This document shows positions 43,552-53,054 of a stretch of DNA of 64,000 nucleotides, piece by piece. Source of the stretch: Rhodovulum sp. PH10 (GTDB lineage Bacteria > Pseudomonadota > Alphaproteobacteria > Rhizobiales > Xanthobacteraceae); contig NZ_AKZI01000068.1 of the NCBI RefSeq assembly GCF_000293785.1, positions 1 to 64,000 of the forward strand. The letters run 5' to 3'. Numbering within the stretch: position 1 is the stretch's first letter; every line of letters begins with the position of its first letter. The position numbers were made by a program, and so were the translations under genes. Below the pieces are notes generated by a model. That model did no database searches, was not told the DNA's origin, and saw only the letters and a program-made list of their open reading frames with translations.

Positions 43552-43901
43552 CGCACGCGTCCTTGACGTGCAGCGCCGCCGGAATTCGGCTCCCGGTCGA
43601 GACCACCCGCCTTGCGGGACCGCCATGCACGACCGGCCCGAACCGTGGCGAAAACGCCACCAGGCGCCGCATTTCGAAGCCAATGTGCTCGAATTGAACG
43701 ATTTTTTCTGCAACTCCCGGCGCCGGGACCGGCCGCCGCAGCGACGCGGGTGAAACCCGTACGTCGTCGAGACCATTGTCCCGATGGCCCGGCGTGCTAT
43801 TGGGGCATAAACGCGGCAGAGGGACCGCGGCGGCCGGACACCGGTTCGCCCCGGCTCCGACCGCCGCTTCGGATTTGCGCGGGGATCGAGTCGGCACCAC
43901 C
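43552..43901. other. Intergenic region upstream of kup, with candidate promoter
   Basis: About 350 bp. TTGTCC (43776-43781) and TATTGG (43798-43803), 16 bases apart, make a plausible promoter 98 bp upstream of kup. A stretch around 43680-43715 (GTGCTCGAATTGAACGATTT) is AT-richer. No gene or RNA recognised; frames here are shadows. Confidence 0.45.
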
Positions 43902-46091
43902 ATGAACGAGGCGACCCGCGACATCGCGCCGTCCGGTACCCCGGACTCCGCCCGGTCGAATTCGGTCGAGCCGAGCGCGGCCCAATCGGATATGGCGAAG
44001 TCGGATGCGACGAAGGCGGAGCCGGCCAAACCGGAGCCGGTAAAAACGGCCGCCGCCAAGCCCGACGCCGCCAAGCCCGACGTGACCAAGCCGGATGCGA
44101 CCAAGCCAGAGCCGGTAAAAACGGCCGCCACCAAATCCGACGCAGCCAAATCCGACGCAGCAAAACCCGACGGGGCAAAACCCGAAGGACCGAAACCGGA
44201 CGGCGCAAAAACCGAAAGCTCCTCCGGTGCCGGCCACCCCTCCGGCTTCTGGGCGCTCACCCTCGGCAGCGTCGGCGTCGTCTATGGCGACATCGGCACC
44301 AGCCCGCTCTACGCCTTCCGCGAGGCGCTGCGCGCCGCGGTCGGCACCGGGCCGATCACCCAGGCCGCGGTGCTCGGCGTGCTGTCGCTGATCCTGTGGG
44401 CGCTGACCATCGTCGTCACCGCCAAATACGTGCTGCTGCTGCTGCGCGCCGACAATCACGGCGAGGGCGGCACGCTGTCGCTGACCGCGCTCGCCTCGCG
44501 GGCGGTCGGCCGGCGGACGGTGCCGATCGTCATGCTCGGCATCATCGGCGCGGCGATGTTCTACGGCGACTCGGTGATCACTCCGGCGATCTCGGTGCTG
44601 TCGGCGGTGGAGGGTCTGACCATCGTCACCCCGGCGCTCGATCACGTGGTGATGCCGCTCACGGTGATCATCCTGGTCGCGCTGTTCACCGTGCAGTCGC
44701 GCGGCACCGCCCGCGTCGCGGCGTTCTTCGGGCCGGTGATGGTGGTGTGGTTCCTGTCGCTCGCCGCGCTCGGCTTCGTCCACCTCGCCGACGACCCGCA
44801 CATCTTCGGCGCGGTCAACCCGCTGCACGCGGTCCGCTTCGTGTGGGACCACCCGGTCACCGGGCTGGTCACGCTCGGCGCGGTCTTTCTCGCCGTCACC
44901 GGCGGCGAGGCGCTCTATGCCGATCTCGGCCATTTCGGCCGCACGCCGATCCGCACCGCCTGGTTCGGCCTCGTCTTCCCCTCCCTGGTGATCAACTATT
45001 TCGGGCAGGGCGCGCTGGTGCTGTCGCACCCGGCGGCGATCGAGAGCCCGTTCTACCGGATGGTGCCGGAGCTCCTGCAGATCCCGATGGTGGTGCTGGC
45101 GACCGCCGCCACCGTGATCGCCAGCCAGGCGGTGATCACCGGCGCCTACTCGCTGACCCGCCAGGCGATCCAGCTCGGCCTGATCCCGCGGCTGGCGATC
45201 CGCCACACCTCCGAGACCCAGCTCGGCCAGATCTACATTCCGCGCGTCAACACCGCGCTGCTGGTCGGCGTGCTGCTGCTGGTCGCGCTGTTCCGCACCT
45301 CGAGCGATCTCGCCTCGGCCTACGGCATCGCGGTGACCACCACGATGGTGGTCGACGGCCTGCTCGCCTTCGTGGTGATCTGGAAGCTGTGGCACTGGAA
45401 GCCGTGGGCGGCGGCGGCGCTGATCGCCCCGTTCGCGCTGATCGACGTCACCTTCTTCGTCGCCAACCTGCTCAAGCTGTTCGAGGGCGCCTGGGTGCCG
45501 CTGCTGTTCGCCGGCACCATCGTGCTGATGATCATCACCTGGCGGCGCGGCTCGCGGCTGCTGCTCGCAAAAACCCGCCACCTCGAGATCCCGCTCGAGA
45601 CGCTGGTGCAGACGCTGACCAAGAAGCCGCCGCACGTCGTGCCGGGCACCGCGGTATTCCTCACCGGCGACCCCGATTCGGCGCCGACCGCCCTCCTCCA
45701 CAATCTCAAGCACAACAAGGTGCTGCATCAGCACAACGTGGTGCTGACGATCGAGAGCGCCGACACCCCGCGCGTCACCGACGAGGAGCGGGTGCGCATC
45801 ACCCAGCTCTCACCGCTGTTCAGCAAGGTGGTGCTGCGGTTCGGCTTCATGGAGACGCCGAACGTGCCGAAGGCCTTGGCGATCGCCCGCAAGCAGGGCT
45901 GGCACTTCGACATCATGTCGACGTCGTTCTTCCTGTCGCGCCGCTCGCTCAAGCCCGCCGCCCATTCCGGCATGCCGCGCTGGCAGGACAAGCTGTTCAT
46001 CCGCCTCGCCCGCACCGCCAGCGACGCCACCGACTTCTTCCAGATCCCGACCGGACGGGTGGTGGAGGTCGGCACACAGGTGACGGTGTGA
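43902..46091 (+). CDS. kup: Kup-type low-affinity potassium transporter with Lys-pentad N-terminal extension
   Basis: A 729-residue protein. From residue 114 it is a typical Kup (K+/H+ symport): [28 protein letters not shown] (key [10 protein letters not shown], 129-138), [29 protein letters not shown], about 12 helices and the soluble C-terminal domain ([14 protein letters not shown]...[11 protein letters not shown]). Residues 33-107 are fifteen consecutive pentapeptides each starting with Lys ([25 protein letters not shown] types), an extension of about 110 residues that most Kup proteins lack. ATG at 43902 is the first in-frame start after the probable promoter. Alternative downstream ATG (residue 31) would still include the repeats. 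Confidence 0.92.
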   Translation: MNEATRDIAPSGTPDSARSNSVEPSAAQSDMAKSDATKAEPAKPEPVKTAAAKPDAAKPDVTKPDATKPEPVKTAATKSDAAKSDAAKPDGAKPEGPKPDGAKTESSSGAGHPSGFWALTLGSVGVVYGDIGTSPLYAFREALRAAVGTGPITQAAVLGVLSLILWALTIVVTAKYVLLLLRADNHGEGGTLSLTALASRAVGRRTVPIVMLGIIGAAMFYGDSVITPAISVLSAVEGLTIVTPALDHVVMPLTVIILVALFTVQSRGTARVAAFFGPVMVVWFLSLAALGFVHLADDPHIFGAVNPLHAVRFVWDHPVTGLVTLGAVFLAVTGGEALYADLGHFGRTPIRTAWFGLVFPSLVINYFGQGALVLSHPAAIESPFYRMVPELLQIPMVVLATAATVIASQAVITGAYSLTRQAIQLGLIPRLAIRHTSETQLGQIYIPRVNTALLVGVLLLVALFRTSSDLASAYGIAVTTTMVVDGLLAFVVIWKLWHWKPWAAAALIAPFALIDVTFFVANLLKLFEGAWVPLLFAGTIVLMIITWRRGSRLLLAKTRHLEIPLETLVQTLTKKPPHVVPGTAVFLTGDPDSAPTALLHNLKHNKVLHQHNVVLTIESADTPRVTDEERVRITQLSPLFSKVVLRFGFMETPNVPKALAIARKQGWHFDIMSTSFFLSRRSLKPAAHSGMPRWQDKLFIRLARTASDATDFFQIPTGRVVEVGTQVTV

Positions 46092-46186
46092 GGGCGGCGA
46101 GTGGTGAGTAGCGAGTCGCGAATGGTTTCGCTACGGCCGGAGGAGAGGCGCACCGGTCACGGATCGCACCGGACGGCGGAAAACGC

Positions 46187-46768
46187 TCACAGGCCGGTGT
46201 CGCGGAAAATCTCGTCGAGCGACAGCGTGACGCCGAGATCGGCGAAGGCGATCGCGTCGTCGCGCGAGCGCAGCCGCCGCTCGGCAAAGCCGGCGTCGCG
46301 GGCGAACACCGCGACCTCGATCGCGTCCTGTGCGATCACGACATAGTGCGTCAGCGAGGACAGCGCGGTGTAGGCGTTGCGCTTCCAGCGAAGGTCACGG
46401 TCGGCGGTCGAGGGCGAGAGAATCTCGAACACGACCAGCGGGTTTTCTGCGTGCCGCAAGCCGGCGCCGGGCCGATGGTCGCGCCGGGCCGGCGTCGGCA
46501 CCACCATCACGTCGGGCTGCGGCAGGCTCGCTCCCGAGACCCGCACGCCGATTCCCGGAATCACCGTCCAGCCGGCCGTGCCGGCGCACCGCGTTTTCAG
46601 CGCAGTGATCAGATTGGCGGCGATGACCTGATGAAAGAACCCCGGAGACGCTTGCATCATCGGCTCCCCCTCGATCAGCTCCCACCTCTCCTCGTCGGGA
46701 CGACCGTCGGTGAAGGCATAAAAATCCTCCACCGACATCGGTGCGGTGCTGATCGTCGGGATGCCCAT
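46187..46768 (-). CDS. Uma2 family (DUF820) putative endonuclease
   Basis: A 193-residue protein with the restriction-endonuclease-like Uma2 fold: MSVEDFYAFTDGRPDEERWELIEGEP (about 11-36; E32-x-I-E-G-E), QPDVMVVP (catalytic Asp, about 83-90), LVVFEILSPSTADRDLRWKR (about 110-129, E/K of PD-(D/E)XK) and YVVI. Uma2 proteins are abundant in cyanobacteria and scattered in soil bacteria; activity is unproven for most. AGGAGACC ribosome site. No transposon or toxin partner seen. It is a likely accessory gene. Confidence 0.82.
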   Translation of the reverse strand: MGIPTISTAPMSVEDFYAFTDGRPDEERWELIEGEPMMQASPGFFHQVIAANLITALKTRCAGTAGWTVIPGIGVRVSGASLPQPDVMVVPTPARRDHRPGAGLRHAENPLVVFEILSPSTADRDLRWKRNAYTALSSLTHYVVIAQDAIEVAVFARDAGFAERRLRSRDDAIAFADLGVTLSLDEIFRDTGL

Positions 46769-46927
46769 GCGGTCTCCTGACGTGGATCTGGCGTGTGGCG
46801 GCTCGGGGGCTGCGTCGCGAGCGTCTTGCCCCGGCTCGGGCTTGTGCCGAGGCGCCCGGCCGCCGTCCGGCCGGGCTGTCTTTCTTTCGTCGGCTTCCGG
46901 CGCGTCGCCGTCGGCCCTTCACGAGCA

Positions 46928-47695
46928 TCAGCCCTTCACGAGGACCGGGCCGGAGCCGATCGAGCGCTCGTTCTCGCTCATGATGCCGAGCCGGCGCGCC
47001 ACCTCGGTATAGGCCTCGAGCAGACCGCCGAGATCACGGCGGAAGCGGTCCTTGTCGAGCTTCTCGTTCGACTTGATGTCCCACAGGCGGCAGGAGTCCG
47101 GCGAGATCTCGTCGGCGACGACGATCCGCATCAGATCGTTCTCCCACAGCCGGCCGCATTCCATCTTGAAGTCGACCAGACGGATGCCGACGCCGAGGAA
47201 GAGGCCGCAGAGGAAATCGTTGACGCGGATGGCGAGCGCCATGATGTCGTCGATCTCCTGGGGCGTCGCCCAGCCGAAGGCGGTGATGTGCTCTTCCGAG
47301 ACCATCGGATCGCCGAGCGCGTCGTTCTTGTAATAGAACTCGATGATCGAGCGCGGCAGCTGGGTGCCCTCCTCGATCCCGAGGCGCTGCGACAGCGAGC
47401 CGGCGGCGACGTTGCGCACCACCACCTCGAGCGGAACGATCTCCACCTCGCGGATCAGCTGCTCGCGCATGTTGAGGCGGCGGATGAAGTGGGTCGGCAC
47501 TCCGATGTCGTTCAGGTGCTGGAACAGGTACTCGGAGATGCGGTTGTTCAGCACACCCTTCCCTTCGATCACCTGATGCTTCTTGGCGTTGAAGGCGGTC
47601 GCGTCGTCCTTGAAGTGCTGGATCAACGTTCCCGGCTCCGGGCCCTCGTAGAGGACCTTCGCCTTGCCTTCGTAGATGCGGCGGCGTCGGCTCAT
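46928..47695 (-). CDS. purC: Phosphoribosylaminoimidazole-succinocarboxamide synthase (PurC)
   Basis: A 255-residue enzyme that ligates aspartate to CAIR in purine synthesis. Marks: [20 protein letters not shown] (2-21), [39 protein letters not shown] (key region 90-115), the signature [10 protein letters not shown] near 172-181, and [15 protein letters not shown]. Length and motifs fit the short bacterial form. Start at 47695 ([10 protein letters not shown]) follows homologues; a longer start at [10 protein letters not shown] is possible. The gene stands apart from other pur genes. The region upstream has an inverted repeat shared with DUF1476. Confidence 0.93.
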   Translation of the reverse strand: MSRRRRIYEGKAKVLYEGPEPGTLIQHFKDDATAFNAKKHQVIEGKGVLNNRISEYLFQHLNDIGVPTHFIRRLNMREQLIREVEIVPLEVVVRNVAAGSLSQRLGIEEGTQLPRSIIEFYYKNDALGDPMVSEEHITAFGWATPQEIDDIMALAIRVNDFLCGLFLGVGIRLVDFKMECGRLWENDLMRIVVADEISPDSCRLWDIKSNEKLDKDRFRRDLGGLLEAYTEVARRLGIMSENERSIGSGPVLVKG

Positions 47696-48049
47696 GGGGG
47701 TGTACCGTGTCTCGAGGAAATCCATGGATGCCGTGGCTCCGTTTCGGGGTTGCCCAGAGGCGCTTGCCCAGGTCCGGGGTTGCCCGCGGCGAGGTCGAGT
47801 TTCGGACGTTGCGGGCACGCCACGTCCGGCCGGCTGCCCACGTCCGGCAGCGAAACTACCCGATGGTGGCGGCGAGCACAATCGACATAGACCTCCGGGG
47901 CAGGCCGTGCAATGAGGACTTGTGCGGGTGGTAAGCCGGCCTTGACCTCTACCTTGCGGTATGCAAGGCGCAGTTGCGATGCCGCGCGGCGACATTTCCG
48001 CCGGGCGTCCGACGCGAGGTCGGAAAACGGGGTCAGCGACGAGGAACCG
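47696..48049. promoter_or_regulatory. Divergent control region between purC and DUF1476 genes
   Basis: About 354 bp. CCTTGC-GGTAT-GCAAGG (47952-47968) is a perfect 6-bp inverted repeat; TTGACC lies just before it at 47942-47947. These could be an operator and a -35 for the DUF1476 gene. Direct repeats of GGGGTTGCCC (near 47744 and 47777) lie nearer purC. No further gene is supported. Confidence 0.45.
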
Positions 48050-48373
48050 ATGAATACTTTCGAGGATCGGCGGGACAGTCACGAAAAGAAATTCGCGCTC
48101 GACGAGGAGCTGCGTTTCAAGGCGGTGGCGCGGCGCAACAAGCTGCTCGGCCTGTGGGCCGCCGAGAAGCTCGGGCGGTCCGGCGCCGAGGCCGAGGCGT
48201 ACGCCAAGGAGGTGGTGATCGCCGATTTCGAGGCGCCCGGCGAGGAGGACGTGTTTCAGAAGATCCGGCGTGATTTCGACGCCGCGGGCGTGCACCAGTC
48301 CGACCATCAGATCAGACGGACGATGGAGGAGCTGCTGCTCCAGGCGATCGACTCGGTGAAGGCCGGCCAGTGA
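48050..48373 (+). CDS. DUF1476 protein, F1Fo-ATPase zeta-subunit (inhibitor) family
   Basis: A 107-residue helical protein. DUF1476 is the family of the alphaproteobacterial ATP synthase zeta subunit, which blocks ATP hydrolysis by inserting its N-terminus into F1. Conserved path: [20 protein letters not shown] (1-20), [21 protein letters not shown] and [20 protein letters not shown] with the C-terminal helix [15 protein letters not shown] ribosome site. It lies divergent from purC and is followed by two hairpin terminators. Confidence 0.9.
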   Translation: MNTFEDRRDSHEKKFALDEELRFKAVARRNKLLGLWAAEKLGRSGAEAEAYAKEVVIADFEAPGEEDVFQKIRRDFDAAGVHQSDHQIRRTMEELLLQAIDSVKAGQ

Positions 48374-48418
48374 CGACCAGCCGATGACGGACGATCCCCA
48401 CCGGCGAAACGACGACAA

Positions 48419-48477
48419 AGGGCCGCGCAACCGCGGCCCTTCGCGTATCGGATGGAGGGCCGCGAAACGCGGCCCTT
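48419..48477. terminator. Two hairpins with identical 9-bp stems between convergent genes
   Basis: AGGGCCGCG-CAAC-CGCGGCCCT at 48419-48440 and AGGGCCGCG-AAA-CGCGGCCCT at 48456-48476. The stems are identical and both are followed by TTCGCG, so the second looks like a duplicate of the first. They lie between DUF1476 and the cytochrome b561 gene and can terminate in both directions. Confidence 0.8.
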
Positions 48478-48499
48478 CGCGCACCGGGAGCGTGTGCCG

Positions 48500-49051
48500 T
48501 CAGGCGCGGCCGAGCATCCGGGTGAGCGTGCGGTCGTGAAACACCCAGTGGTGCATCAGCGCGGCGAGCGCATGCACGAAGGCGACCGCCATCAGCGCGT
48601 GGGCGAGCCACTCGTGCCAGGGATGCAGCATCTTGGCGAGCGCGGGATCGGCAGCGATCGGCGGCGGGATCATCACCAGCCCGAACACCGGCAGCGCGTG
48701 GCCGGCCGCGAACACCATCAGGACGCCGACCACCGGCACCGCGGCGAGCAGCAGATAGGCGATGCCGTGAACCGCGGCGGCGGAGATCTCGCCGAGCCGG
48801 CCGAGCGGGGTCGGCTCCGGGCGCGGCGCCGGGTCGGCGACCCGCCACAGCACCCGCATGATCAACAAGGCGACGATCGACAGGCCGAGGCTGAAATGGG
48901 TGAGCATCGCGGCGGCGCGCTCCGGGCTGCCCTTCGGCAGCGCATCGTGGAACAGGCCGATCATCCAGGCGAGCGTGACGGCCAGCACGGTGAGCCAGTG
49001 GAACGCCCGCGCGAGCGAGCCGTAGGCATAAGACGAATTGCGCAAACCCAT
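48500..49051 (-). CDS. Cytochrome b561 family membrane protein
   Basis: A 183-residue four-helix cytochrome b. Heme-ligand histidines: RAFHWLTVLAVTLAW (H18), AAMLTHFSLGLSIVALLI (H51), and in the second pair AVHGIAYLLLA and LAHALMAVAFVHALAALMHHWV. The start MGLRNSSYAYGSLARAFHWL is typical of YodB/CybB-like proteins, which pass electrons from quinol (superoxide:quinone reductase in E. coli). Strand and spacing suggest an independent gene. Confidence 0.88.
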   Translation of the reverse strand: MGLRNSSYAYGSLARAFHWLTVLAVTLAWMIGLFHDALPKGSPERAAAMLTHFSLGLSIVALLIMRVLWRVADPAPRPEPTPLGRLGEISAAAVHGIAYLLLAAVPVVGVLMVFAAGHALPVFGLVMIPPPIAADPALAKMLHPWHEWLAHALMAVAFVHALAALMHHWVFHDRTLTRMLGRA

Positions 49052-49254
49052 CGCCAAAAGACCTCGTTTTCGGATGGCGCGAGCCAAGCGCACATTCGTC
49101 GCCGGCTCCTTGATCCAAAGCAAGACGTCCGCCCGCGGCGGCGCGCCGATTGCCGCAGGCGCCGTCGTGTCGCCGCGAGCTGCGCGCGAATCGGCATCCC
49201 GCGAGCTTTCACACATGCGTGAAAGACGATGTGGTACGGCGCTTCGGCGTCCCG

Positions 49255-50466
49255 TCAGGCGTCGGCACGCGGCGCGGCGAGCGCGGTTGCGAGCGCGTCC
49301 AGCACGGCATGCGGGTCCGCCTCGATCGCGCCGGCCGCGACCGGCAGCACCCGGTAGTCGCGGGCGGAAAGCCAGGCGCGCTTGTCGGCGCGCGCGGTGC
49401 GGGCCTCGTCGGCTTCCTCGCGCGGCTCGATGTCGATCACGGTGCGCAGCGGAAACGACACGAGATCGGCGATGTGCGGGCCGACCGGCACCTGCCGCTT
49501 GAAGCCCTGCCCGGCGAACCGGCGGTCGGCGATCAGCGCCGCCCACAGTGTGCGCTCGGCCTCGGTCGGATTGCGGCGCAAGAGCCGCGACAAGCCGCGC
49601 ACCGGCCCGCGCTCGCCCGGCACCTTGCCGTCGCCGTGCTCGGCCAGCAGCTTGCGCAGCAGCGACGCCTCGTCGCCGTCCAGCACGCCGCCGCGCGCCG
49701 GCCCCTTGCGGCCTTCGGCGATCGCCATGATCACGCCGTGCAGCGTCTGGATGTCCTGCCGGCTCGGCTGCATGCGAGAGAAGATGTTGCGCAGATTGAT
49801 GGTCATCGTCTCGCGCTTCTCGGCGGGACGGAAGAACTCGACCGTCTCGAGCTCGCGCTCGAGGTCGCCGAAGAAGGCGAGCAGCTGCTCCTTCGGCGCC
49901 GGCTGCGAGCGCACCGGCATGGCGAACGGGAGCCCGGTGCCGGTCAGCTTGAACCACTCGTAGGAGACGACCGACACCGCCTGGGCGAGGTTGAGCGAGG
50001 CGAAGGCCGGATTGACCGGGAAGGTGACGATCGCGTCGGCGAGCCCGACCTCCTCGTTCTCGAGCCCGTTGCGCTCGCGCCCGAACACGATCGCGACGGT
50101 CTCGCCGGCCGCGACCGGCGGGGCGAGCGTCGCCGCCGCCGCCTCCGGCGACAGCACGGGCTTCGCCTGGTCGTGGGCGCGCGCGGTGCAGGCGAGCACC
50201 TGCGTGCAGTCGGCGATGGCGTCCTTCAGGGTGTCGTAGAGCACGGCGCTCTCGAGCACGCGGTCGGCGCCCGCCGCCATCATGTGGGCCTTGGGATTGG
50301 GCCACCCTTGCTTCGGCGCTACCAACCGCAGCCGCGACAGGCCGAAATTCGCCATCACACGGGCGGCGGCGCCGATGTTCTCGCCGAGCTGGGGCTCGAC
50401 CAGAATCACCACGGGAGCGGGGGCGACCACCCAGGTTTTCGTCTTGTCGGTTCCGGCGCCGGGCAT
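49255..50466 (-). CDS. TrmJ-type tRNA/rRNA methyltransferase fused to a C-terminal DUF559-like domain
   Basis: A 403-residue protein. Residues 14-250 are a SPOUT-fold RNA 2'-O-methyltransferase: VVILVEPQLGENIGAAARVM (19-38), GETVAIVFGRERNGLENEEV (about 120-139) and FPVNPAFASLNLAQAVSVVSYE (about 148-169), as in TrmJ (Cm/Um32 of tRNA). Residues about 300-400 resemble DUF559 (Vsr-like): RRNPTEAERTLWAALI, GFKRQVPVGPHIADLVSFPL, and DYRVLPVAAGAIEAD. The nuclease motif is changed: the usual V-(I/V)-E-(V/L)-D-G-G-Q-H is TVIDIEPREEADE here, so cleavage activity is doubtful. Start at 50466. The fusion may help RNA binding (inference). Confidence 0.82.
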   Translation of the reverse strand: MPGAGTDKTKTWVVAPAPVVILVEPQLGENIGAAARVMANFGLSRLRLVAPKQGWPNPKAHMMAAGADRVLESAVLYDTLKDAIADCTQVLACTARAHDQAKPVLSPEAAAATLAPPVAAGETVAIVFGRERNGLENEEVGLADAIVTFPVNPAFASLNLAQAVSVVSYEWFKLTGTGLPFAMPVRSQPAPKEQLLAFFGDLERELETVEFFRPAEKRETMTINLRNIFSRMQPSRQDIQTLHGVIMAIAEGRKGPARGGVLDGDEASLLRKLLAEHGDGKVPGERGPVRGLSRLLRRNPTEAERTLWAALIADRRFAGQGFKRQVPVGPHIADLVSFPLRTVIDIEPREEADEARTARADKRAWLSARDYRVLPVAAGAIEADPHAVLDALATALAAPRADA

Positions 50467-50598
50467 GGTCTCGGGAGGGGTCTTTCTGGTGGACGAGCCT
50501 GCGGCCGAGCGGGGCTCGAATGTCGGAATCGGACCACTAGCCGATCCGGTTTCGCGTGTCGACCGCCGCCCGGAACCGGCGAACGGCCGGCGCCGGCG

Positions 50599-50994
50599 TC
50601 ACAGCCCGAACCGGGCGCGGGCGAGCCCGCATTCCGGATCGCCGGGCTCGCAGGCGCGGCACACCTCGGGCCGCACCGGATGGATGGTGCAGGCGGTGGC
50701 GACCCCGACCTCGCCGGAGAGCGCCGCGCAGCGGTCACCGATGCAGCGCATGCCGGCACCGTCGGCGGCGACCAGCTCCGGCGGGATCGCCGCCAGCGCC
50801 GCCTCGCTCTCCAGCGAGAAGCGCGGCCAGTCGGCGGCATAGGCGCAGCACGCCCCGCAGGTCCTGCAGCCGCCGGCGGCCGCGATCGCGGCCGAGAGCG
50901 CGTCGGCCAGCGCATCGGCGGGCGGACCGGCCGGCGCGGTCGGGGCTGCCGGGGTCGGGGCCGTTGCGGTCCGAGCCGCGTGGCGCTCGCTCAT
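50599..50994 (-). CDS. YkgJ family cysteine-cluster protein
   Basis: A 131-residue protein with the YkgJ pattern of eight or more cysteines: GCRTCGACCAYAADWPRF (43-60; CxxCxxCC), MRCIGDRCAALSG, and CTIHPVRPEVCRACEPGDPEC. The family is thought to bind Zn or an Fe-S centre; the function is unknown. The first 35 residues are Ala/Pro/Thr-rich and variable. AAGGAG ribosome site precedes the start at 50994. Confidence 0.85.
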   Translation of the reverse strand: MSERHAARTATAPTPAAPTAPAGPPADALADALSAAIAAAGGCRTCGACCAYAADWPRFSLESEAALAAIPPELVAADGAGMRCIGDRCAALSGEVGVATACTIHPVRPEVCRACEPGDPECGLARARFGL

Positions 50995-51031
50995 CGGCGG
51001 CTCCTTCCGGATACGAACCCGGATACGAAGA

Positions 51032-51055
51032 AGCCGCCCCGGAGGGCGGCTCTTG
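51032..51055 (-). terminator. Intrinsic terminator after the cold-shock gene
   Basis: AGCCGCCC (51032-51039) pairs with GGGCGGCT (51044-51051), 4-base loop. On the minus strand TTCTTC follows the stem. It lies 40 bp beyond the cold-shock stop and before ykgJ. Confidence 0.75.
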
Positions 51056-51091
51056 TCGTGCACGCGGTGTCGCCGACGGCGACGCGCGTCG

Positions 51092-51301
51092 TCACACCAT
51101 CGCGATGGTGCCGACGGCGATCTTGCCGGTCCGACGATCCTGCTGGGTGTCGAACTCGACCTTCTGGCCCTCGGCGAGGCCGCGCAGGCCGGCGCGCTCG
51201 AGCGCGGTCGCATGGACGAACACGTCCTTGCTGCCGTCGTCCGGCGCAATGAAGCCGTAACCCTTTTGATCGTTGTAGAACTTCACGGTACCCCGGGTCA
51301 T
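51092..51301 (-). CDS. Cold-shock domain protein (CspA family)
   Basis: A 69-residue single-stranded nucleic-acid-binding protein. RNP1 KGYGFI is at 13-18 and RNP2 DVFVH at 26-30; the ends [10 protein letters not shown] and VGTIAMV are family-typical. It acts as an RNA chaperone and antiterminator. AAAGGA lies 8 bases before the start at 51301. Upstream, about 100 bases of AT-richer sequence (51350-51480) could hold a long 5' leader, as in other csp genes, but no cold-box can be asserted. Confidence 0.93.
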   Translation of the reverse strand: MTRGTVKFYNDQKGYGFIAPDDGSKDVFVHATALERAGLRGLAEGQKVEFDTQQDRRTGKIAVGTIAMV

Positions 51302-51749
51302 CGGGAGATCCTTTCGCAGCTGTGTGCGGATACACCGAAGCGCCACGGCAGCTGAACCACGGTGGCTCTTCGGTCGCTCGTTCGATCTTTGGAGAGATAA
51401 GTCCGATCGTACGCCCGCTTTCGGCGAAGGCGAAACGGCCCGATTGTCCGGCCAAATGTCGATGGCAACCAAATATCGGTGAACGCGGGCCGGCGCAAGG
51501 CGTCCGCGAGATGTTTTTCGGCTGGCGGCGTACCGTTCTCGCGCCGTCCGGCCGCGCCGCGAGTCCCTCACATCGGCCGGGCGAAGGCCGGGGGCGGCGC
51601 GGCTTTCGACCCTTTGTCGTCTTCCTCCGGAACTTCGCGGATGCTATAGGCGCCGCCTGGACTGCGGCCCCCGGCGGCGAGCGCCCGCCGGTCCGCCCGC
51701 CGCCCGCATCCCCGATCCGCCCGTGCGCTCGTGAAAGGCCGTCTGCCCC
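51302..51749. other. Divergent intergenic region between csp and icd
   Basis: About 448 bp. It should carry both promoters. TGCTATAGG at 51642-51650 resembles a -10 for icd, but the matching -35 is weak. TTCGATCTTTGGAGAGATAAG (21 bases, 51381-51401) is relatively AT-rich. No ORF with family similarity or RNA gene is seen. Confidence 0.4.
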
Positions 51750-52964
51750 ATGGCGAAAATCAAGGTGAAGAACCCGGTCGTCGAGATGGACGGCGACGAG
51801 ATGACCCGGATCATCTGGCAGTACATCAAGGACAAGCTGATCCACCCGTATCTCGACGTCGATCTCCAATATTTCGATCTCGGGATGGAGCACCGCGACG
51901 CGACCGACGACCAGGTGACGATCGACGCGGCGGAGGCCATCAAGAAGGCCGGCGTCGGCGTGAAGTGCGCCACCATCACCCCCGACGAGGCGCGGGTGAA
52001 GGAGTTCTCGCTCAAGAAGATGTACCGCTCGCCGAACGGCACCATCCGCAACATTCTCGGCGGGGTGATCTTCCGCGAGCCGATCATCTGCCGGAACGTG
52101 CCGCGCCTGGTGCCGTCCTGGACCCAGCCGATCGTGATCGGGCGCCACGCCTATGGCGACCAGTATCGCGCGACCGACTTCAAGGTGCCGGGCAAGGGCA
52201 CGCTGACGGTGAAGTTCGTCGGCGAGGACGGCACGGTCGAAGAGCACGAGGTCTTCAAGTTCCCGGCCTCGGGCATCGGCATGGTGATGTACAATCTCGA
52301 CGACTCGATCCGCGATTTCGCGCACGCCTCGTTCAATTACGGGCTGATGCGCAACTATCCGGTCTATCTGTCGACCAAGAACACCATCCTGAAAGTCTAT
52401 GACGGCCGCTTCAAGGACATCTTCCAGGAGGTGTTCGACGCCGAGTTCAAGGAGAAGTTCGCCGAGCGCGGGCTCACCTACGAGCACCGGCTGATCGACG
52501 ACATGGTCGCCGCCTCGCTGAAGTGGAACGGCGGCTATGTCTGGGCCTGCAAGAACTACGACGGCGACGTGCAGTCCGACACCGTCGCGCAGGGCTATGG
52601 CTCGCTCGGCCTGATGACCTCGGTGCTGATGTCGCCGGACGGCAAGATCGTCGAGGCGGAGGCCGCGCACGGCACGGTGACGCGCCACTATCGCCAACAC
52701 CAGAAGGGGCAGGAGACCTCGACCAACTCGATCGCCTCGATCTTTGCCTGGACCCGCGGCCTCGCGCACCGGGCAAAGCTCGACGACCACGCCGAGCTCG
52801 CCCGCTTCGCCGCGACGCTCGAGAAGGTCTGCGTCGACACCGTCGAGGCCGGCTTCATGACCAAGGACCTCGCGCTGCTGGTCGGGCCGGAGCAGACATG
52901 GCTCTCGACCACCGCCTTCCTCGACAAGGTCGCCGAGAACTTGGACGAGGCGCTCGCCGCCTGA
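51750..52964 (+). CDS. icd: NADP-dependent isocitrate dehydrogenase
   Basis: A 404-residue enzyme that turns isocitrate into 2-oxoglutarate with NADP. It is the eukaryote-like dimeric type common in alphaproteobacteria: [20 protein letters not shown] start, [51 protein letters not shown] (substrate-binding, about 94-112), the catalytic-Tyr region and [24 protein letters not shown] (248-271) with metal Asp, and [17 protein letters not shown], the NADP-contact loop. ATG at 51750 fits the family. A strong terminator follows. Confidence 0.95.
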   Translation: MAKIKVKNPVVEMDGDEMTRIIWQYIKDKLIHPYLDVDLQYFDLGMEHRDATDDQVTIDAAEAIKKAGVGVKCATITPDEARVKEFSLKKMYRSPNGTIRNILGGVIFREPIICRNVPRLVPSWTQPIVIGRHAYGDQYRATDFKVPGKGTLTVKFVGEDGTVEEHEVFKFPASGIGMVMYNLDDSIRDFAHASFNYGLMRNYPVYLSTKNTILKVYDGRFKDIFQEVFDAEFKEKFAERGLTYEHRLIDDMVAASLKWNGGYVWACKNYDGDVQSDTVAQGYGSLGLMTSVLMSPDGKIVEAEAAHGTVTRHYRQHQKGQETSTNSIASIFAWTRGLAHRAKLDDHAELARFAATLEKVCVDTVEAGFMTKDLALLVGPEQTWLSTTAFLDKVAENLDEALAA

Positions 52965-52989
52965 GCCTCGCTCTCTGGAATACGTCGGA

Positions 52990-53017
52990 AAAGGGCGCGC
53001 CGCGGCGCGCCCTTTTT
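52990..53017. terminator. Strong terminator of icd
   Basis: Twelve-bp perfect stem AAAGGGCGCGCC (52990-53001) and GGCGCGCCCTTT (53004-53015), followed by TTCGTTTTTTTT. The A-run on the other side makes it usable for lpxK on the opposite strand as well. Confidence 0.92.
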
Positions 53018-53054
53018 CGTTTTTTTTCAATAACTGGTGAGAAATGGCGCGTCG

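Noticed and set aside
43797-45734. A minus-strand open frame of about 645 codons antisense to kup
   Set aside because: His/Asp/Arg/Gln-rich product with no domain; an expected shadow of the Leu/Val/Ala codons of the transporter.
46187-46768. Uma2 gene as part of a defence or transposon system
   Set aside because: No transposase, inverted repeats, methyltransferase or toxin partner lies beside it; it stands alone between kup and purC.
47696-48049. Purine riboswitch upstream of purC
   Set aside because: I cannot trace the three-helix core or the conserved loop sequences; only a short inverted repeat nearer the divergent gene is clear.
50991-53030. A minus-strand open frame of about 680 codons antisense to icd
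   Set aside because: It mirrors the GC-rich third positions of icd and has no family-like sequence; the sense strand encodes a complete, conserved enzyme with its own terminator.
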